Shown here: piece by piece, positions 52,470-61,273 of the stretch
Numbering within the stretch: position 1 is the first letter of the stretch
Layout: every line of letters begins with the position of its first letter
Source of the DNA: Clostridiales bacterium
GTDB taxonomy: Bacteria > Bacillota > Clostridia > Lachnospirales > Lachnospiraceae
DNA: 64,000 nucleotides
Reading direction: 5' to 3'
Assembly (NCBI GenBank): GCA_018365455.1
Contig: JAGZJZ010000021.1
Span: 55,454 to 119,453 of the forward strand
Notes under the pieces: model-generated
Told to the model about the DNA's origin: nothing
The model's input: only the letters and a program-made list of their open reading frames with translations
The model's database searches: none
Translations under genes and position numbers: made by a program

Positions 52470-52727
52470 CTATTCGCACCTTTTTTTTATTTTTTCTTCA
52501 TCAACTTCCACCAGGATGATATCTGTCCCGATTTGCGTAACACATTCCCAGGGAATGATAAATTCGGTATCCCTGCCTAAAAAGGAGCAGATTTTCCCAG
52601 GGCCCGGAACAATTAAGAAGAGAATGCGTCCGGTACGTGGGTCGATATCCACATCGCTGACGCAGCCAAGACAGCCGCAGGTACATACATTAATAACTTC
52701 CTTTTGTTTTAACTCACAAATACGCAT
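52470..52727 (-). CDS. YlmC/YmxH-family sporulation protein
   Basis: 85-residue PRC-barrel-like protein: ELKQKEVINVCTCGCLGCVS, DVDIDPRTGRILFLIVPGPG and EFIIPWECVTQIGTDIILVE. The family is confined to spore formers and ylmC lies just after sigG in Bacillus, so its presence near sigG and nrdR continues the conserved block. GGGGAAC precedes the ATG on the minus strand. Function unknown. The Cys-rich CTCGCLGC segment may bind a metal. Confidence 0.9.
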   Translation of the reverse strand: MRICELKQKEVINVCTCGCLGCVSDVDIDPRTGRILFLIVPGPGKICSFLGRDTEFIIPWECVTQIGTDIILVEVDEEKIKKRCE

Positions 52728-52815
52728 AAAAGTTCCCCAGTTATATATTTTTACATTATATTGCGCATCTTTGAGGAATATTCGTAAAATCAGCGCGGTT
52801 TTTTAATAAAATTGA

Positions 52816-52844
52816 TTGACAGGGATTAAGGGATTGGATATACT
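52816..52844 (+). promoter_or_regulatory. Sigma-A promoter of nrdR
   Basis: Perfect TTGACA at 52816-52821, 17-base spacer, TATACT at 52839-52844; about 75 bases before nrdR. Confidence 0.82.
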
Positions 52845-52919
52845 CAAAACAGAAAATGCATACTACATAAAATGGGCAGGGGAGATATGCCCGGGTGGAG
52901 TAGATAAGGAGGTAAATAT

Positions 52920-53369
52920 ATGAAGTGTCCATTTTGCAATCAGGACAATACAAGAGTTGTAGACTCCAGGCCGGCAGATGATAATAATTCCATCAGACGG
53001 CGCAGGCTGTGTGATGAATGCCAGAAACGTTTTACGACTTATGAAAAAGTGGAAACCATTCCCTTAATTGTAATTAAAAAAGATCAGAACAGAGAACAGT
53101 ATGACCGTTCCAAAATAGAAGCGGGTGTACTTCGGGCATGTTACAAAAGACCCATACCGGTTCTTAAAATAAATGAAATGATAGATGCGGCAGAAACGGA
53201 AGTTTTCAACAGAGAAGACAGAGAGATTGAAAGTACCTTAATCGGCGAGATAGTCATGGACAAGTTAAAGGAACTGGATCCGGTGGCTTATGTGAGATTT
53301 GCGTCGGTATATCGGGAATTTAAAGATGTGAATACATTTATGGATGAATTAAAGAAAATTTTGAAATAG
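52920..53369 (+). CDS. nrdR: Transcriptional repressor NrdR
   Basis: Represses ribonucleotide reductase genes in response to ATP/dATP. An N-terminal zinc ribbon (MKCPFCNQDNTRVVDSRPA and RRLCDECQKRFTTYE, four cysteines) and a central ATP-cone domain (IVIKKDQNREQYDRSKIEAG). Length 149 is typical. TAAGGAGG precedes the ATG. In many Firmicutes nrdR is near sporulation or DNA replication genes; here it follows ylmC, divergently. A terminator closes the gene. Confidence 0.97.
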   Translation: MKCPFCNQDNTRVVDSRPADDNNSIRRRRLCDECQKRFTTYEKVETIPLIVIKKDQNREQYDRSKIEAGVLRACYKRPIPVLKINEMIDAAETEVFNREDREIESTLIGEIVMDKLKELDPVAYVRFASVYREFKDVNTFMDELKKILK

Positions 53370-53373
53370 AGGA

Positions 53374-53432
53374 AAAAAGAATCCGAAAGGATGGAATCGC
53401 CGGAGGGCGAAACATCTTTTCGGATTCTTTTC
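53374..53432 (+). terminator. Terminator of nrdR
   Basis: AAAAGAATCCGAAAGGATG and CATCTTTTCGGATTCTTTT form a long stem with a central loop that holds a small GCCGGAGGGC element. It also ends in T on the minus strand, so it may serve both sides. Confidence 0.85.
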
Positions 53433-53451
53433 AACTTCATTATTATAAGGT

Positions 53452-53481
53452 CAGAAAGCATTTTTCAAACACGCTCTAAAA
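53452..53481 (-). repeat. Dispersed GAGCGTGTTT repeat, copy E
   Basis: Minus strand reads TTTTAGAGCGTGTTTGAAAA then ATGCTTTCTG. It overlaps the last codons of the convergent PAP2 gene region. Confidence 0.65.
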
Positions 53482-54165
53482 TGAGTCGGAGCGAAAAATC
53501 TTTTTCTTTCTTTTTTCACCCAGTGCTTTTACAAAAGCCAGTATCGTCTGGTATTTGTAAATCAGCTGGTAGCAGATCAGGTTCAGAGCCAGTGCGGCGA
53601 TGACATCAATGATCGTATGCTGTTTCAAGAAAACCGTTGATAATACAATGGAGACTGTCAGTAATAATACGCATGCCTGTAAGACCTTATGTTTTTTCAG
53701 TACACTGCTGCTGCCAATTGCGGTACAGCATGCCACGGAATTAAATACATGGATGCTGGGGAAAATATTGGTAGGGGTATCAATCGTATAAAGATACCGG
53801 ACTAAATCAACAAAAATATTGTCCCGCTCAAAGCTCCTGGGGCGCAGTGTGTGGCCATTGGGCCAAATCAGAGAGATTACTAAAAACAGCGTCATTCCAA
53901 TTGCAAGAGTAGCAAGGAGATGATAGTAATCTTTTATGTTTTTTTGAAACAGGGCAAAATAAGTTACAGTTGCGGCTATGTAAAAAAACCACAGAAAATA
54001 AGGAATGATAAAAATTTCTGAAAAAGGGATCAGGTCGTCTAAACGGGATTGAATAATTTCCCGGTGGTCAACCACATGACTCTCCAGAAAGGAAAACGAC
54101 AGCAGATAAAAAATGCCGTATACTGGAATAATCCAGAGATGTTTACTGCTCTTTTTTGCATTCAC
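53476..54165 (-). CDS. PAP2-superfamily membrane phosphatase
   Basis: 229 residues with about six membrane spans and the three PAP2 motifs in slightly altered form: NGHTLRPRSF (C1-like, about residue 105), FPSIHVFNSVA (C2, SxH) and STVFLKQHTIIDVIAALAL (C3, with catalytic His and Asp). This form is common among lipid phosphatases and inositol-phosphotransferase-like proteins. The likely substrate is a lipid phosphate or diphosphate (undecaprenyl-PP or phosphatidate). GTG start with GGGAGGA upstream on the minus strand. The C-terminus is Lys/Arg-rich and ends in the region of a dispersed repeat. Confidence 0.88.
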   Translation of the reverse strand: MNAKKSSKHLWIIPVYGIFYLLSFSFLESHVVDHREIIQSRLDDLIPFSEIFIIPYFLWFFYIAATVTYFALFQKNIKDYYHLLATLAIGMTLFLVISLIWPNGHTLRPRSFERDNIFVDLVRYLYTIDTPTNIFPSIHVFNSVACCTAIGSSSVLKKHKVLQACVLLLTVSIVLSTVFLKQHTIIDVIAALALNLICYQLIYKYQTILAFVKALGEKRKKKIFRSDSF

Positions 54166-54245
54166 GTAAAAGGTTCCTCCCGTTGCATAAAGTTTTTCAT
54201 AATTCGTATGCAGTTACTTTTCTTAAGCTCCTCTAAATCAAGAAA

Positions 54246-54274
54246 ATTATATCATAATGGAAGGTTTAGAACAA
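54246..54274 (-). promoter_or_regulatory. Promoter of the PAP2 gene
   Basis: On the minus strand TTGTTC, 17 bases, then a perfect TATAAT (plus-strand coordinates 54269-54274 and 54246-54251), about 80 bases before the GTG. Confidence 0.68.
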
Positions 54275-54413
54275 TGCAGTTCACGTTAAGTTCACAATTG
54301 TTCAGAAAAAATTAAGAGGAAGTTGATGGAAAGTTGAGGGAAAGCACCAATATCTTAGCTGTCTCGAAATCCTTAAAAATGTCTAAAACAAAAACAAATT
54401 GTCGTTTAGACAG

Positions 54414-54443
54414 TTGCGCGTCATATACCTAAAGTGTTATACT
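54414..54443 (+). promoter_or_regulatory. Promoter of the DUF5717 operon
   Basis: TTGCGC at 54414-54419, 18-base spacer, TATACT at 54438-54443, only 34 bases before the start codon. Confidence 0.62.
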
Positions 54444-54476
54444 CTTCATAGATTAAATAAAGTGCAGGTGAATCCT

Positions 54477-57400
54477 TTGAAAAGAAGAATTGAACAATTA
54501 CTAAATGGTATTTTTGAATATAAAGCTCCCACCATGATAATTTCTATTGATGAAATCCGGGTTCTGGTTAAAAAGGGGGAGTCATTCAGGGGCAGTTTTG
54601 AGATCAGCAATCCGGAGGAGAAGAAGATGAAGGGATTCATCTATTCTTCCAGTGCCAGGGTTGCTTATGAGCCATCTGATTTTTTTGGAAACAATGAAAA
54701 AATTGTTTATGAAATTGATACGACAGGAATGGAAGAAGGCGAGGTGTTAGAAGGCGCCTTTACGATTTGTTCCAATTTGGGAGAATACCGTATTCCTTTC
54801 CGTTTGGAAATTGAGTATTCAAAGGAACAGGAACTGGCAGTGGCTTATAAGAGCCTGGATGAATTTACCGCGCTGGCAAAAGAAGATTTCCAGAAGGCCT
54901 ATGTCTTGTTTATTTCATCCGAGTTTTATCATATGCTGCCGAAATGGACACCCTCCTATGCATCCCTCTATGAAGGCATCCGTGGACAGAATTTCAGCTA
55001 TCGCAGTCTGGAAGAGTTTTTGGTTGGCTGTGGAAAGAAAAAGCCGGTCAATCTGCATATGTCAGAGCAATCCAGATGTTTTCCGGCAATGACCCAGTCA
55101 ACGAAAGAAGTACTGGCAATTACCAAGGACAACTGGGGATTTTTACGTCTGGATATACAGGCTGATGCAGACTTTATTTCCATTGATCATGAGACGGTTA
55201 CTACAGATGAATTTGTGGGAAGCACCTATTCTCTGGAATATGTGATTGATATGGAAAAGCTTCACGGCGGGAAAAACTTTGGCAGGATTACCATACGTTC
55301 CGGCTATGAAACGCTTCAATTTGAAATTGAGGCATTTAAAGCAGTGAAGGGTTCCGGAGAACGGAAAGGATATAAACAGCACCGGGCAATTGCCAGAATG
55401 CTTTCCTCTTACATGGATTTTCGCTTAAAGCGGAAAAAGCTGGGGGAATGGCTTGATATATCTGAGAAGGCACTTGCAGAATACCAGCAGGCAGGAGGAA
55501 GCCACGTGTTCTTTGAACTGTACCGGGTGCAGCTTCTTTTTGCAAGAGAGCGGATGGTAGATGCTTGTATGGCACTGGAAGAGATCGAGAATCACAAAGA
55601 AAGGATAGACAGGCCGGAGCTTACTGGCTATTATCTGTATCTTACCACATTTTATAACCGGGATACAAAATATATTGATTATATAGAAGAAAAGGTATAT
55701 GAACTTTATCTTCAGAATAAGGAAAACTGGATGCTGCAGTGGATTCTGCTCTACCTGCAGGAACCATCGGTATGCGGTCCCCTGGACCGGATGGCAGCAG
55801 TACGGGATCAGTTTATCTGCGGCTGTACAAGTCCGGTAATGTTTGTGGAAGGGGTACAGATTATACAGAAGGAACCCCTGATTTTAAAGCGTCTGGATGA
55901 CTTTGAGATACAGCTCCTGCGTTTTGTGTGCAAGGAAGAGGTCATGAACCGGGAGATTGCAGAGCAGGCTGCTGAACTAACCCTGCGGCACCGGGAATAT
56001 GACGAAGGACTTTTCTTGGTCCTGTCGTACTGTTATGAGAAATACCCGGTTAAGAGCATCATATCAGCGGTGTGCAGCCTGTTAATCAAAGGGCATAAAA
56101 CGGATAAGAAATATTTTAAATGGTACGCGAAAGGGGTAGAGTATGAACTGCGCCTGACTGGACTATATGAGTATTATATTGAAACAATGGAGGAGGATAC
56201 CGATAGGATTCTGCCTCAGATGGTGCGGATGTATTTTGCTTATAACAATACCTTGAGTTATAATAAAAAGGCATTTGTGTATGCCAATGTAATCAGAAAT
56301 CACAGCAAAGATCCGGAAGCCTACAAGAGCTACCGGCCTGCCATGGAACGGTTTATGGTTGACCAGCTGGCACTGGGAAGAATCAGCAGAGATCTGGCGC
56401 TTATTTACGATACCTTTCTGACCAAGGCGATTATGAATAAGCGGATGGCAGACGGACTGGCAAGGGCAATTTTTACTTATGAGTTAAAATGTGATATCCC
56501 ACGTATGAAGTCTGCAATTGTTATCCACAGCCAGCTAAAGAACGAGATACGGTCTGTGATACAGGATGGGAAGACGTATGTGCAGCTGTATACCGGGGAT
56601 TACCGGATTTTGTTCGAAGACGAAGAGGGAAACCGGTATGCTTCTGAGATTCCCTATACATTGACAAAATTAATGGATCGTCCGATTTTTGGGGATTATT
56701 GCAGGGAGCTCTGCCCGGATAATGCGGGGCTTGTATTAAACAGCTGCTATTTGGATTCCAAAGAAATTCTGATAACATCAGCCAATGCGGACAGCTACGG
56801 AAGGCTTTTGGAAGTAGAGGGGATAAGGGAGTCTTATAAAGAACAGCTTCGGAGTAAAATACTGGAATACTATTATGACCATCCTGCTGCAGAACAGCGG
56901 TATGAGTATCTTCACCGTATCGATTATCATGTGTTTGTGCAGACTGATAAAAAGAAATTAATAGAACTTCTCACCGAAGAGGGGATGTGCCAGGAGGCAT
57001 TTGGTCTGGTGAGCATCTACGGTCCGGAAAATATAGACCTGATCCAGCTGGTCCGCCTGTGCAGCAGGACGATTCTGGAAAAGGAATATGCGGCTGATGA
57101 CATGCTGCTGTTTCTGTGTGCTTATTGTTTTAGCTGTGAAAAATACGATGAGACCATTTTATCTTATCTTCTGATGTATTATGACGGCCCGATTGAGATC
57201 ATGAAAAATATCTGGAAAGCAGGCAGGGAGTTTGGTCTGGATGGCTTTGAAATGGAAGAGAAGATCCTGATCTTTGTACTGTTTATGAGAACGGGAGAGG
57301 AAGACACCGAAGAGATTTTTGATTCCTACCGTAAAAAGATGGGGAAAAAGCAGATCTGTCTGGCATATGTCATACTCAGCGCTTATAATTACTTTGTAAA

Positions 57401-58013
57401 AGAAAAGCGGGTTGCGCAGCCGGTATTTGATTATATTGAACGGCTGGCTGTGAAGCAGCAGGTACCGGAACGTATCTGTGAACTTGCACTTTTAAGAAAC
57501 TATGCCAAGAAACCGGATCTGACGGATGGGCAGGAAACGGTAATTAACCGCATGATGGAAGACATCTCCTATGAAGGGCTTCGTTTTGCATTTTTTGAAG
57601 AACTGCCGGATGCATTTACAAGGCCATACCAGCTGTCTGACAAAACTTATGTGGAATACCGTGCCAATCCAAAATCCAGAGTGGTTCTGCATTACCGCCT
57701 GGGCGGGGAAGAAAATGGGTTTAAAACAGAACCCATGAAGAATATGTACGAAGGCATCTTTGTAAAAGAATTTACGTTGTTTTATGGAGATAAATTGACC
57801 TGGCATCTGGTGGAGGAGCTGGATAACCAGACGATTACTACAGAGGATCAGACAATTCATTATACTAAAAAGTCAAAGCCGGAAGGAAACAGCCAGTATG
57901 ATTTGATCAACCATATGATGGAAGCCATTCAGACTGGAAATAAAAAAGCGGCAGAAGACAGTAAGCAGACCTATATTGAGCAGAATTATTTTATCAGCCG
58001 TTTGTTCCCGTAA
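54477..58013 (+). CDS. DUF5717-family giant beta-sandwich/helical-repeat protein
   Basis: Cytoplasmic protein of about 1178 residues, function unknown. No signal peptide or membrane span. Residues about 15-105 form a beta-sandwich (RGSFEISNPEEKKMKGFIYS; VLEGAFTICSNLGEYRIPF); a second, similar one spans about 195-285 (GFLRLDIQADADFISIDHET; GRITIRSGYETLQFEIEAF). Residues 300-1050 are mostly amphipathic helices of TPR-like character; a last beta domain closes the chain (RVVLHYRLGGEENGFKTEP). The TTG at 54477 follows AGGTGAA; GTG 54468 is an alternative. It heads an operon with an Hsp70-like protein. Family name recalled from sequence character. Confidence 0.78.
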   Translation: MKRRIEQLLNGIFEYKAPTMIISIDEIRVLVKKGESFRGSFEISNPEEKKMKGFIYSSSARVAYEPSDFFGNNEKIVYEIDTTGMEEGEVLEGAFTICSNLGEYRIPFRLEIEYSKEQELAVAYKSLDEFTALAKEDFQKAYVLFISSEFYHMLPKWTPSYASLYEGIRGQNFSYRSLEEFLVGCGKKKPVNLHMSEQSRCFPAMTQSTKEVLAITKDNWGFLRLDIQADADFISIDHETVTTDEFVGSTYSLEYVIDMEKLHGGKNFGRITIRSGYETLQFEIEAFKAVKGSGERKGYKQHRAIARMLSSYMDFRLKRKKLGEWLDISEKALAEYQQAGGSHVFFELYRVQLLFARERMVDACMALEEIENHKERIDRPELTGYYLYLTTFYNRDTKYIDYIEEKVYELYLQNKENWMLQWILLYLQEPSVCGPLDRMAAVRDQFICGCTSPVMFVEGVQIIQKEPLILKRLDDFEIQLLRFVCKEEVMNREIAEQAAELTLRHREYDEGLFLVLSYCYEKYPVKSIISAVCSLLIKGHKTDKKYFKWYAKGVEYELRLTGLYEYYIETMEEDTDRILPQMVRMYFAYNNTLSYNKKAFVYANVIRNHSKDPEAYKSYRPAMERFMVDQLALGRISRDLALIYDTFLTKAIMNKRMADGLARAIFTYELKCDIPRMKSAIVIHSQLKNEIRSVIQDGKTYVQLYTGDYRILFEDEEGNRYASEIPYTLTKLMDRPIFGDYCRELCPDNAGLVLNSCYLDSKEILITSANADSYGRLLEVEGIRESYKEQLRSKILEYYYDHPAAEQRYEYLHRIDYHVFVQTDKKKLIELLTEEGMCQEAFGLVSIYGPENIDLIQLVRLCSRTILEKEYAADDMLLFLCAYCFSCEKYDETILSYLLMYYDGPIEIMKNIWKAGREFGLDGFEMEEKILIFVLFMRTGEEDTEEIFDSYRKKMGKKQICLAYVILSAYNYFVKEKRVAQPVFDYIERLAVKQQVPERICELALLRNYAKKPDLTDGQETVINRMMEDISYEGLRFAFFEELPDAFTRPYQLSDKTYVEYRANPKSRVVLHYRLGGEENGFKTEPMKNMYEGIFVKEFTLFYGDKLTWHLVEELDNQTITTEDQTIHYTKKSKPEGNSQYDLINHMMEAIQTGNKKAAEDSKQTYIEQNYFISRLFP

Positions 58014-58163
58014 GCCTGAAAGCCGGGTGGCACCGCAGATCCGTTTGACGGATTCCGGGGCAGGGGCAGATATTGCTGTGACTCATGGTATTATGTATTC
58101 AATACCCGCTGCTTTGGGCGGGGGTTATGATTTAAAGATTCAGTAAATAAGATGGAGGCACCT

Positions 58164-59333
58164 ATGATTAAGGAAATAAATGAGGTCATTGTCGGATTTG
58201 ATCTGGGAAGAAATTTTTCACTGATTACATTTTATAACCACAAAATTTCAGATCCGATTACGATCAGTATGGAGGAGGGAAAGGATAATTATCTGATTAC
58301 CACCCCCAGAGACATCTTCCCTTTGGTGGAGGGGAAAAAAGAACTGGGAGATGTCCTGTTAAGTAATTTTTTTAAAGAGTGCTTTGAACTTCTGGGAGTA
58401 GAAGACGTGGCAAGTAATATAAGCATTATGGTTACGATGGAGAAAATGGAAGAGCCGTGGGTGAGTGCAATACCATCATCCCTGGCGATGCTGGGTACAC
58501 CAAGAAGTAATGTGTTTTTACAGGATTACCGGGAGAGTTTTTTCTATTTTACCCTGAACCAGAAAAAAGAACTCTGGAATTATAAGGTTGCCCTGTTTGA
58601 ATATGAAGACTCTAAAATTACGGCATTTGAACTGGATATCGATTATAAGACCAGACCGGCGCTGGTAAGGGTAACAAAAATGGCGCAGCTTGTCCTGGAT
58701 CAGAAAGTCAGAAGAGGAAAAAAGGACTCCGACTGGGATCTGGAAAGAGACCGTCTGTTCCTTGGACTGATACAGAAGATTTTTGCAAATAAGATCTTCT
58801 CTTCCACGTATCTCATCGGAGATAATTTTGATAAGACCTGGGCGGTGCGTTCCCTACAATATCTCTGCAACAACAGAAGACATGTTTTTCAGGGCAGAAA
58901 CCTCTATACAAAGGGAGCCTGTTATGGGGCAATGCATAGAAAAGGACTTGCCGATATCGGAGATTATCTGTATGTGGGAGAAGACATGGTAGAAGTAAAT
59001 GTGGGGATGCAGATGCAGATTCGGGGCAAAGAAAGCTACTATCTCTGTCTCAATGCAGGTATGGACTGGTATGAGGCATATCATCCTTATGAGCTGATCC
59101 TGGATGATACGGATGAATTAATTCTTTATTTCAAGCCAATCGATACCAGCCCGGCAAGAACCCACAGTATTTTTCTGGAAGGACTCCCTGTTCGTCCCAA
59201 TAAGACAACCAGACTTGAGGTAAATATCTCTTTTCTGTCGGTACACAAATGTAAGGTGTCCATACGGGATCTGGGATTTGGAGGTTTGTTTCCCTCTTCC
59301 GGCAAGACCTGGGAAGAGATTATTGATGTATAG
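58164..59333 (+). CDS. DUF5716-family ASKHA/Hsp70-like protein
   Basis: 389 residues. The layout resembles a compact actin/Hsp70 fold: phosphate-1-like loop VIVGFDLGRNFSLITFYN at the start, a second lobe with STYLIGDNFDKTWAVRSLQY (phosphate-2-like), and GACYGAMHRKG near residue 255, comparable with the adenosine-side GAAxxG motif of Hsp70. A beta-rich end (about 285-389, RTHSIFLEGLPVRPNKTTRL) stands where Hsp70 has its substrate domain. No signal peptide. GGAGG lies six bases before ATG 58164; the upstream ATG at 58152 overlaps it. Function unknown; ATP binding is inference. Confidence 0.72.
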   Translation: MIKEINEVIVGFDLGRNFSLITFYNHKISDPITISMEEGKDNYLITTPRDIFPLVEGKKELGDVLLSNFFKECFELLGVEDVASNISIMVTMEKMEEPWVSAIPSSLAMLGTPRSNVFLQDYRESFFYFTLNQKKELWNYKVALFEYEDSKITAFELDIDYKTRPALVRVTKMAQLVLDQKVRRGKKDSDWDLERDRLFLGLIQKIFANKIFSSTYLIGDNFDKTWAVRSLQYLCNNRRHVFQGRNLYTKGACYGAMHRKGLADIGDYLYVGEDMVEVNVGMQMQIRGKESYYLCLNAGMDWYEAYHPYELILDDTDELILYFKPIDTSPARTHSIFLEGLPVRPNKTTRLEVNISFLSVHKCKVSIRDLGFGGLFPSSGKTWEEIIDV

Positions 59334-59348
59334 AAAGGAGATAAAGCA

Positions 59349-60146
59349 TTGAGCGGATATGTATTATGCCAGATAAAAAAGGCAAAAAATCCATATTATA
59401 TCGAGAGTATCAGTACGAATATTTATTCCATCGAAGAACTGTGCTATTATCTTCAGCAAAATATCTATCTTATTGATAATACGATTATCAACGAAAAACT
59501 CTGTGACTGGATCAGGGATGAACTGGGGCTTACAAAGTTATACCGGAAACTCTACCAGCAATTAGAGAAAGATGAGAGTATCGGCAATTTTATTCTTCCA
59601 ATCTTCAAGGAGATCGGCTACCTGTCTCATCAGGAGTTCCAGCAGATTCAGGAAGAAATTTCTAAAATAGAAATCCAGCCGGATGACTTGAGAAGGAAGA
59701 TGAAAGCCGATTATCTTGTTGAGTATGGCATGTATATCAATGGGATACAGGAGTATTACCAGATATTGAAGGACCGCAATCCGGGCAATCTGGGCATTCA
59801 GTTTTATGCATCTATTCTCTGTAATATGGCAGGGGCTTATGCAAAACTGTTCTTATTTGAAGAAGCTGCAAACTGCCTGTGGCAGTCCTACGGAATTGTA
59901 AAATCCAAAGATACATTTCAGAAATACCTTTCGATCCTGCCGCTATATCTTTCAAAGGAAGCATATGAAAAACGGCTGGAGGATGTAAAGGCTGATAAGA
60001 TCATGGTAGCGGAACTTCAAAAGCGGAATGCCCAGATTTGCAAAGAGGCAGTGAACAGTGATCTGGCAAAAAGTCTGAAGGGAATGGAGCCGGAGGAAAT
60101 TGTGGAGAAATTAAAAGCCCAGTATCATAAGAGTACCTGTTCTTAA
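59349..60146 (+). CDS. TPR-like helical protein, third gene of the DUF5717/DUF5716 operon
   Basis: 265 residues, all-helical by composition, no membrane span. It shows a TPR-like stretch: EYGMYINGIQEYYQILKDRN, then FYASILCNMAGAYAKLFLFE and EAANCLWQSYGIVKSKDTFQ, the spacing of two to three helical hairpins. The C-terminal 60 residues are Lys/Glu-rich (DLAKSLKGMEPEEIVEKLKA). The TTG start follows AAAGGAG and lies 15 bp after the Hsp70-like gene. By analogy with Hsp70 partners it could be an adaptor, but no function is known. I recognise no named family. Confidence 0.7.
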   Translation: MSGYVLCQIKKAKNPYYIESISTNIYSIEELCYYLQQNIYLIDNTIINEKLCDWIRDELGLTKLYRKLYQQLEKDESIGNFILPIFKEIGYLSHQEFQQIQEEISKIEIQPDDLRRKMKADYLVEYGMYINGIQEYYQILKDRNPGNLGIQFYASILCNMAGAYAKLFLFEEAANCLWQSYGIVKSKDTFQKYLSILPLYLSKEAYEKRLEDVKADKIMVAELQKRNAQICKEAVNSDLAKSLKGMEPEEIVEKLKAQYHKSTCS

Positions 60147-60183
60147 ATGGACTATTTCAGAACAACTGGGAGAATGCATACTC

Positions 60184-60220
60184 GCCATCTTACGCCCCAC
60201 TTTGCGGTAAATTTTTCATA
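60184..60220 (+). repeat. Dispersed GAGCGTGTTT repeat, right-half copy D
   Basis: GCCATCTTACGCCCCACTTT followed by GCGGTAAATTTTTCATA matches the right half of copies B and C; the GAGCGTGTTT end is missing. Confidence 0.5.
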
Positions 60221-60221
60221 A

Positions 60222-60250
60222 TTGACAGTCCTGTTATTTTATGTTAGTAT
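60222..60250 (+). promoter_or_regulatory. Promoter of the amino-acid ABC transporter
   Basis: Perfect TTGACA at 60222-60227, 17-base spacer, TAGTAT at 60245-60250. The leader to the ATG is about 75 bases. Confidence 0.75.
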
Positions 60251-60330
60251 GATTTTACTGATTTACCAGAGTAGAGTGCTCAATCGGTAAATAAAAAAAG
60301 TGTTTGGTATAAAATGGAGGATTTGTTATT

Positions 60331-61266
60331 ATGAAAAAGAAAATGTTATGCATGGTGCTGGGGACTGCTTTAGCAGCAGCAATGATTTCCGGATGCGGTT
60401 CATCCGGTAACGGAGAAACTAAGGCGGAAACGGAAGCTTCCAAAACATCAGAAGCAGCAACAACAGAAGCAGCAACAACAGAAGCAGCATCATCGGAAGC
60501 GGCAGCCACAGAGGCGGCATCAGACGCCGGCACTACGGAAGCAGCATCCTCAGAGGCAGCGGCAGCTACAGGTGGAACCTTTACAGTAGGATTTGACCAG
60601 GACTTCCCGCCAATGGGATTTGTTGGAGATGACGGTGAATTTACAGGATTTGACCTGGCGGCAGCGGCAGAGGTTGCTAAGCGCCTGGGTAAAGAAGTAA
60701 AATATCAGCCGATTGCATGGGATGCAAAAGACATGGAATTAAATTCCGGAACCATTGACTGTATCTGGAATGGTTTTACCATGAATGGACGTGAAGACGA
60801 TTATACCTGGTCGGATCCATATATGAAAAATGATCAGGTAATTGTTGTAAAAGCAGATGCCGGGATTGAAACTTTAGCTGATCTTGCAGGCAAAGTAGTA
60901 GACGTGCAGACAGATTCCAGTGCTCAGGCGGCATTAAATGACAAGCCGGAACTCTCTGGCAGCTTTGGACAGTTAATAACCGTAGCGGATTATAATACCG
61001 CATTTATGGATCTGGAATCCGGAGCAGTAGATGCGATTGCAATGGACAACGTAGTGGCAAGCTACCAGATTCAGAAAAGAAATGCAGATTTCAAAGTACT
61101 GGATGAAGCCATTGCAGCTGAAGAATATGGAATCGGATTCAAAAAAGGCAATGATGAATTAAAAGATGCTGTTCAGAAAGCGTTAGAAGAAATGGCAGCA
61201 GACGGAACACTTGCTAATATTTCCAATGAATGGTTTGGGAAAGACATTACAATTATAGGAAAATAA
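60331..61266 (+). CDS. Polar amino-acid ABC transporter, binding lipoprotein
   Basis: 311 residues. Type II signal peptide (KMLCMVLGTALAAAMISGCG, lipobox ISGC), then a linker of about 55 residues made almost only of Ala, Thr, Ser and Glu (repeats of TTEAA and SSEAA), then a family 3 solute-binding domain: TFTVGFDQDFPPMGFVGDDG, FDLAAAAEVAKRLGKEVKYQ, DCIWNGFTMNGREDDYTWSD and MEEMAADG-type end with NISNEWFGKDI. The class suggests cystine, glutamine or another polar amino acid. GGAGGA precedes the ATG. A stable hairpin separates it from the permease gene. Confidence 0.92.
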   Translation: MKKKMLCMVLGTALAAAMISGCGSSGNGETKAETEASKTSEAATTEAATTEAASSEAAATEAASDAGTTEAASSEAAAATGGTFTVGFDQDFPPMGFVGDDGEFTGFDLAAAAEVAKRLGKEVKYQPIAWDAKDMELNSGTIDCIWNGFTMNGREDDYTWSDPYMKNDQVIVVKADAGIETLADLAGKVVDVQTDSSAQAALNDKPELSGSFGQLITVADYNTAFMDLESGAVDAIAMDNVVASYQIQKRNADFKVLDEAIAAEEYGIGFKKGNDELKDAVQKALEEMAADGTLANISNEWFGKDITIIGK

Positions 61267-61273
61267 AGAAATA

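Larger units (their letters stand above)
54166..54476. other. Divergent promoter region of PAP2 and DUF5717 genes
   Basis: Contains one good promoter for each side; the middle (54280-54410) shows no named element. Confidence 0.55.

Noticed and set aside
53391..53603. Open frame of 70 codons on the plus strand after nrdR
   Set aside because: It starts inside the nrdR terminator stem and runs antisense to the end of the PAP2 gene, whose motifs are convincing.
60255..60533. Ala/Ser/Val-rich minus-strand open frame
   Set aside because: It mirrors the Ala/Thr/Ser/Glu linker of the binding lipoprotein; the plus-strand gene has a lipobox and a proper ribosome-binding site.
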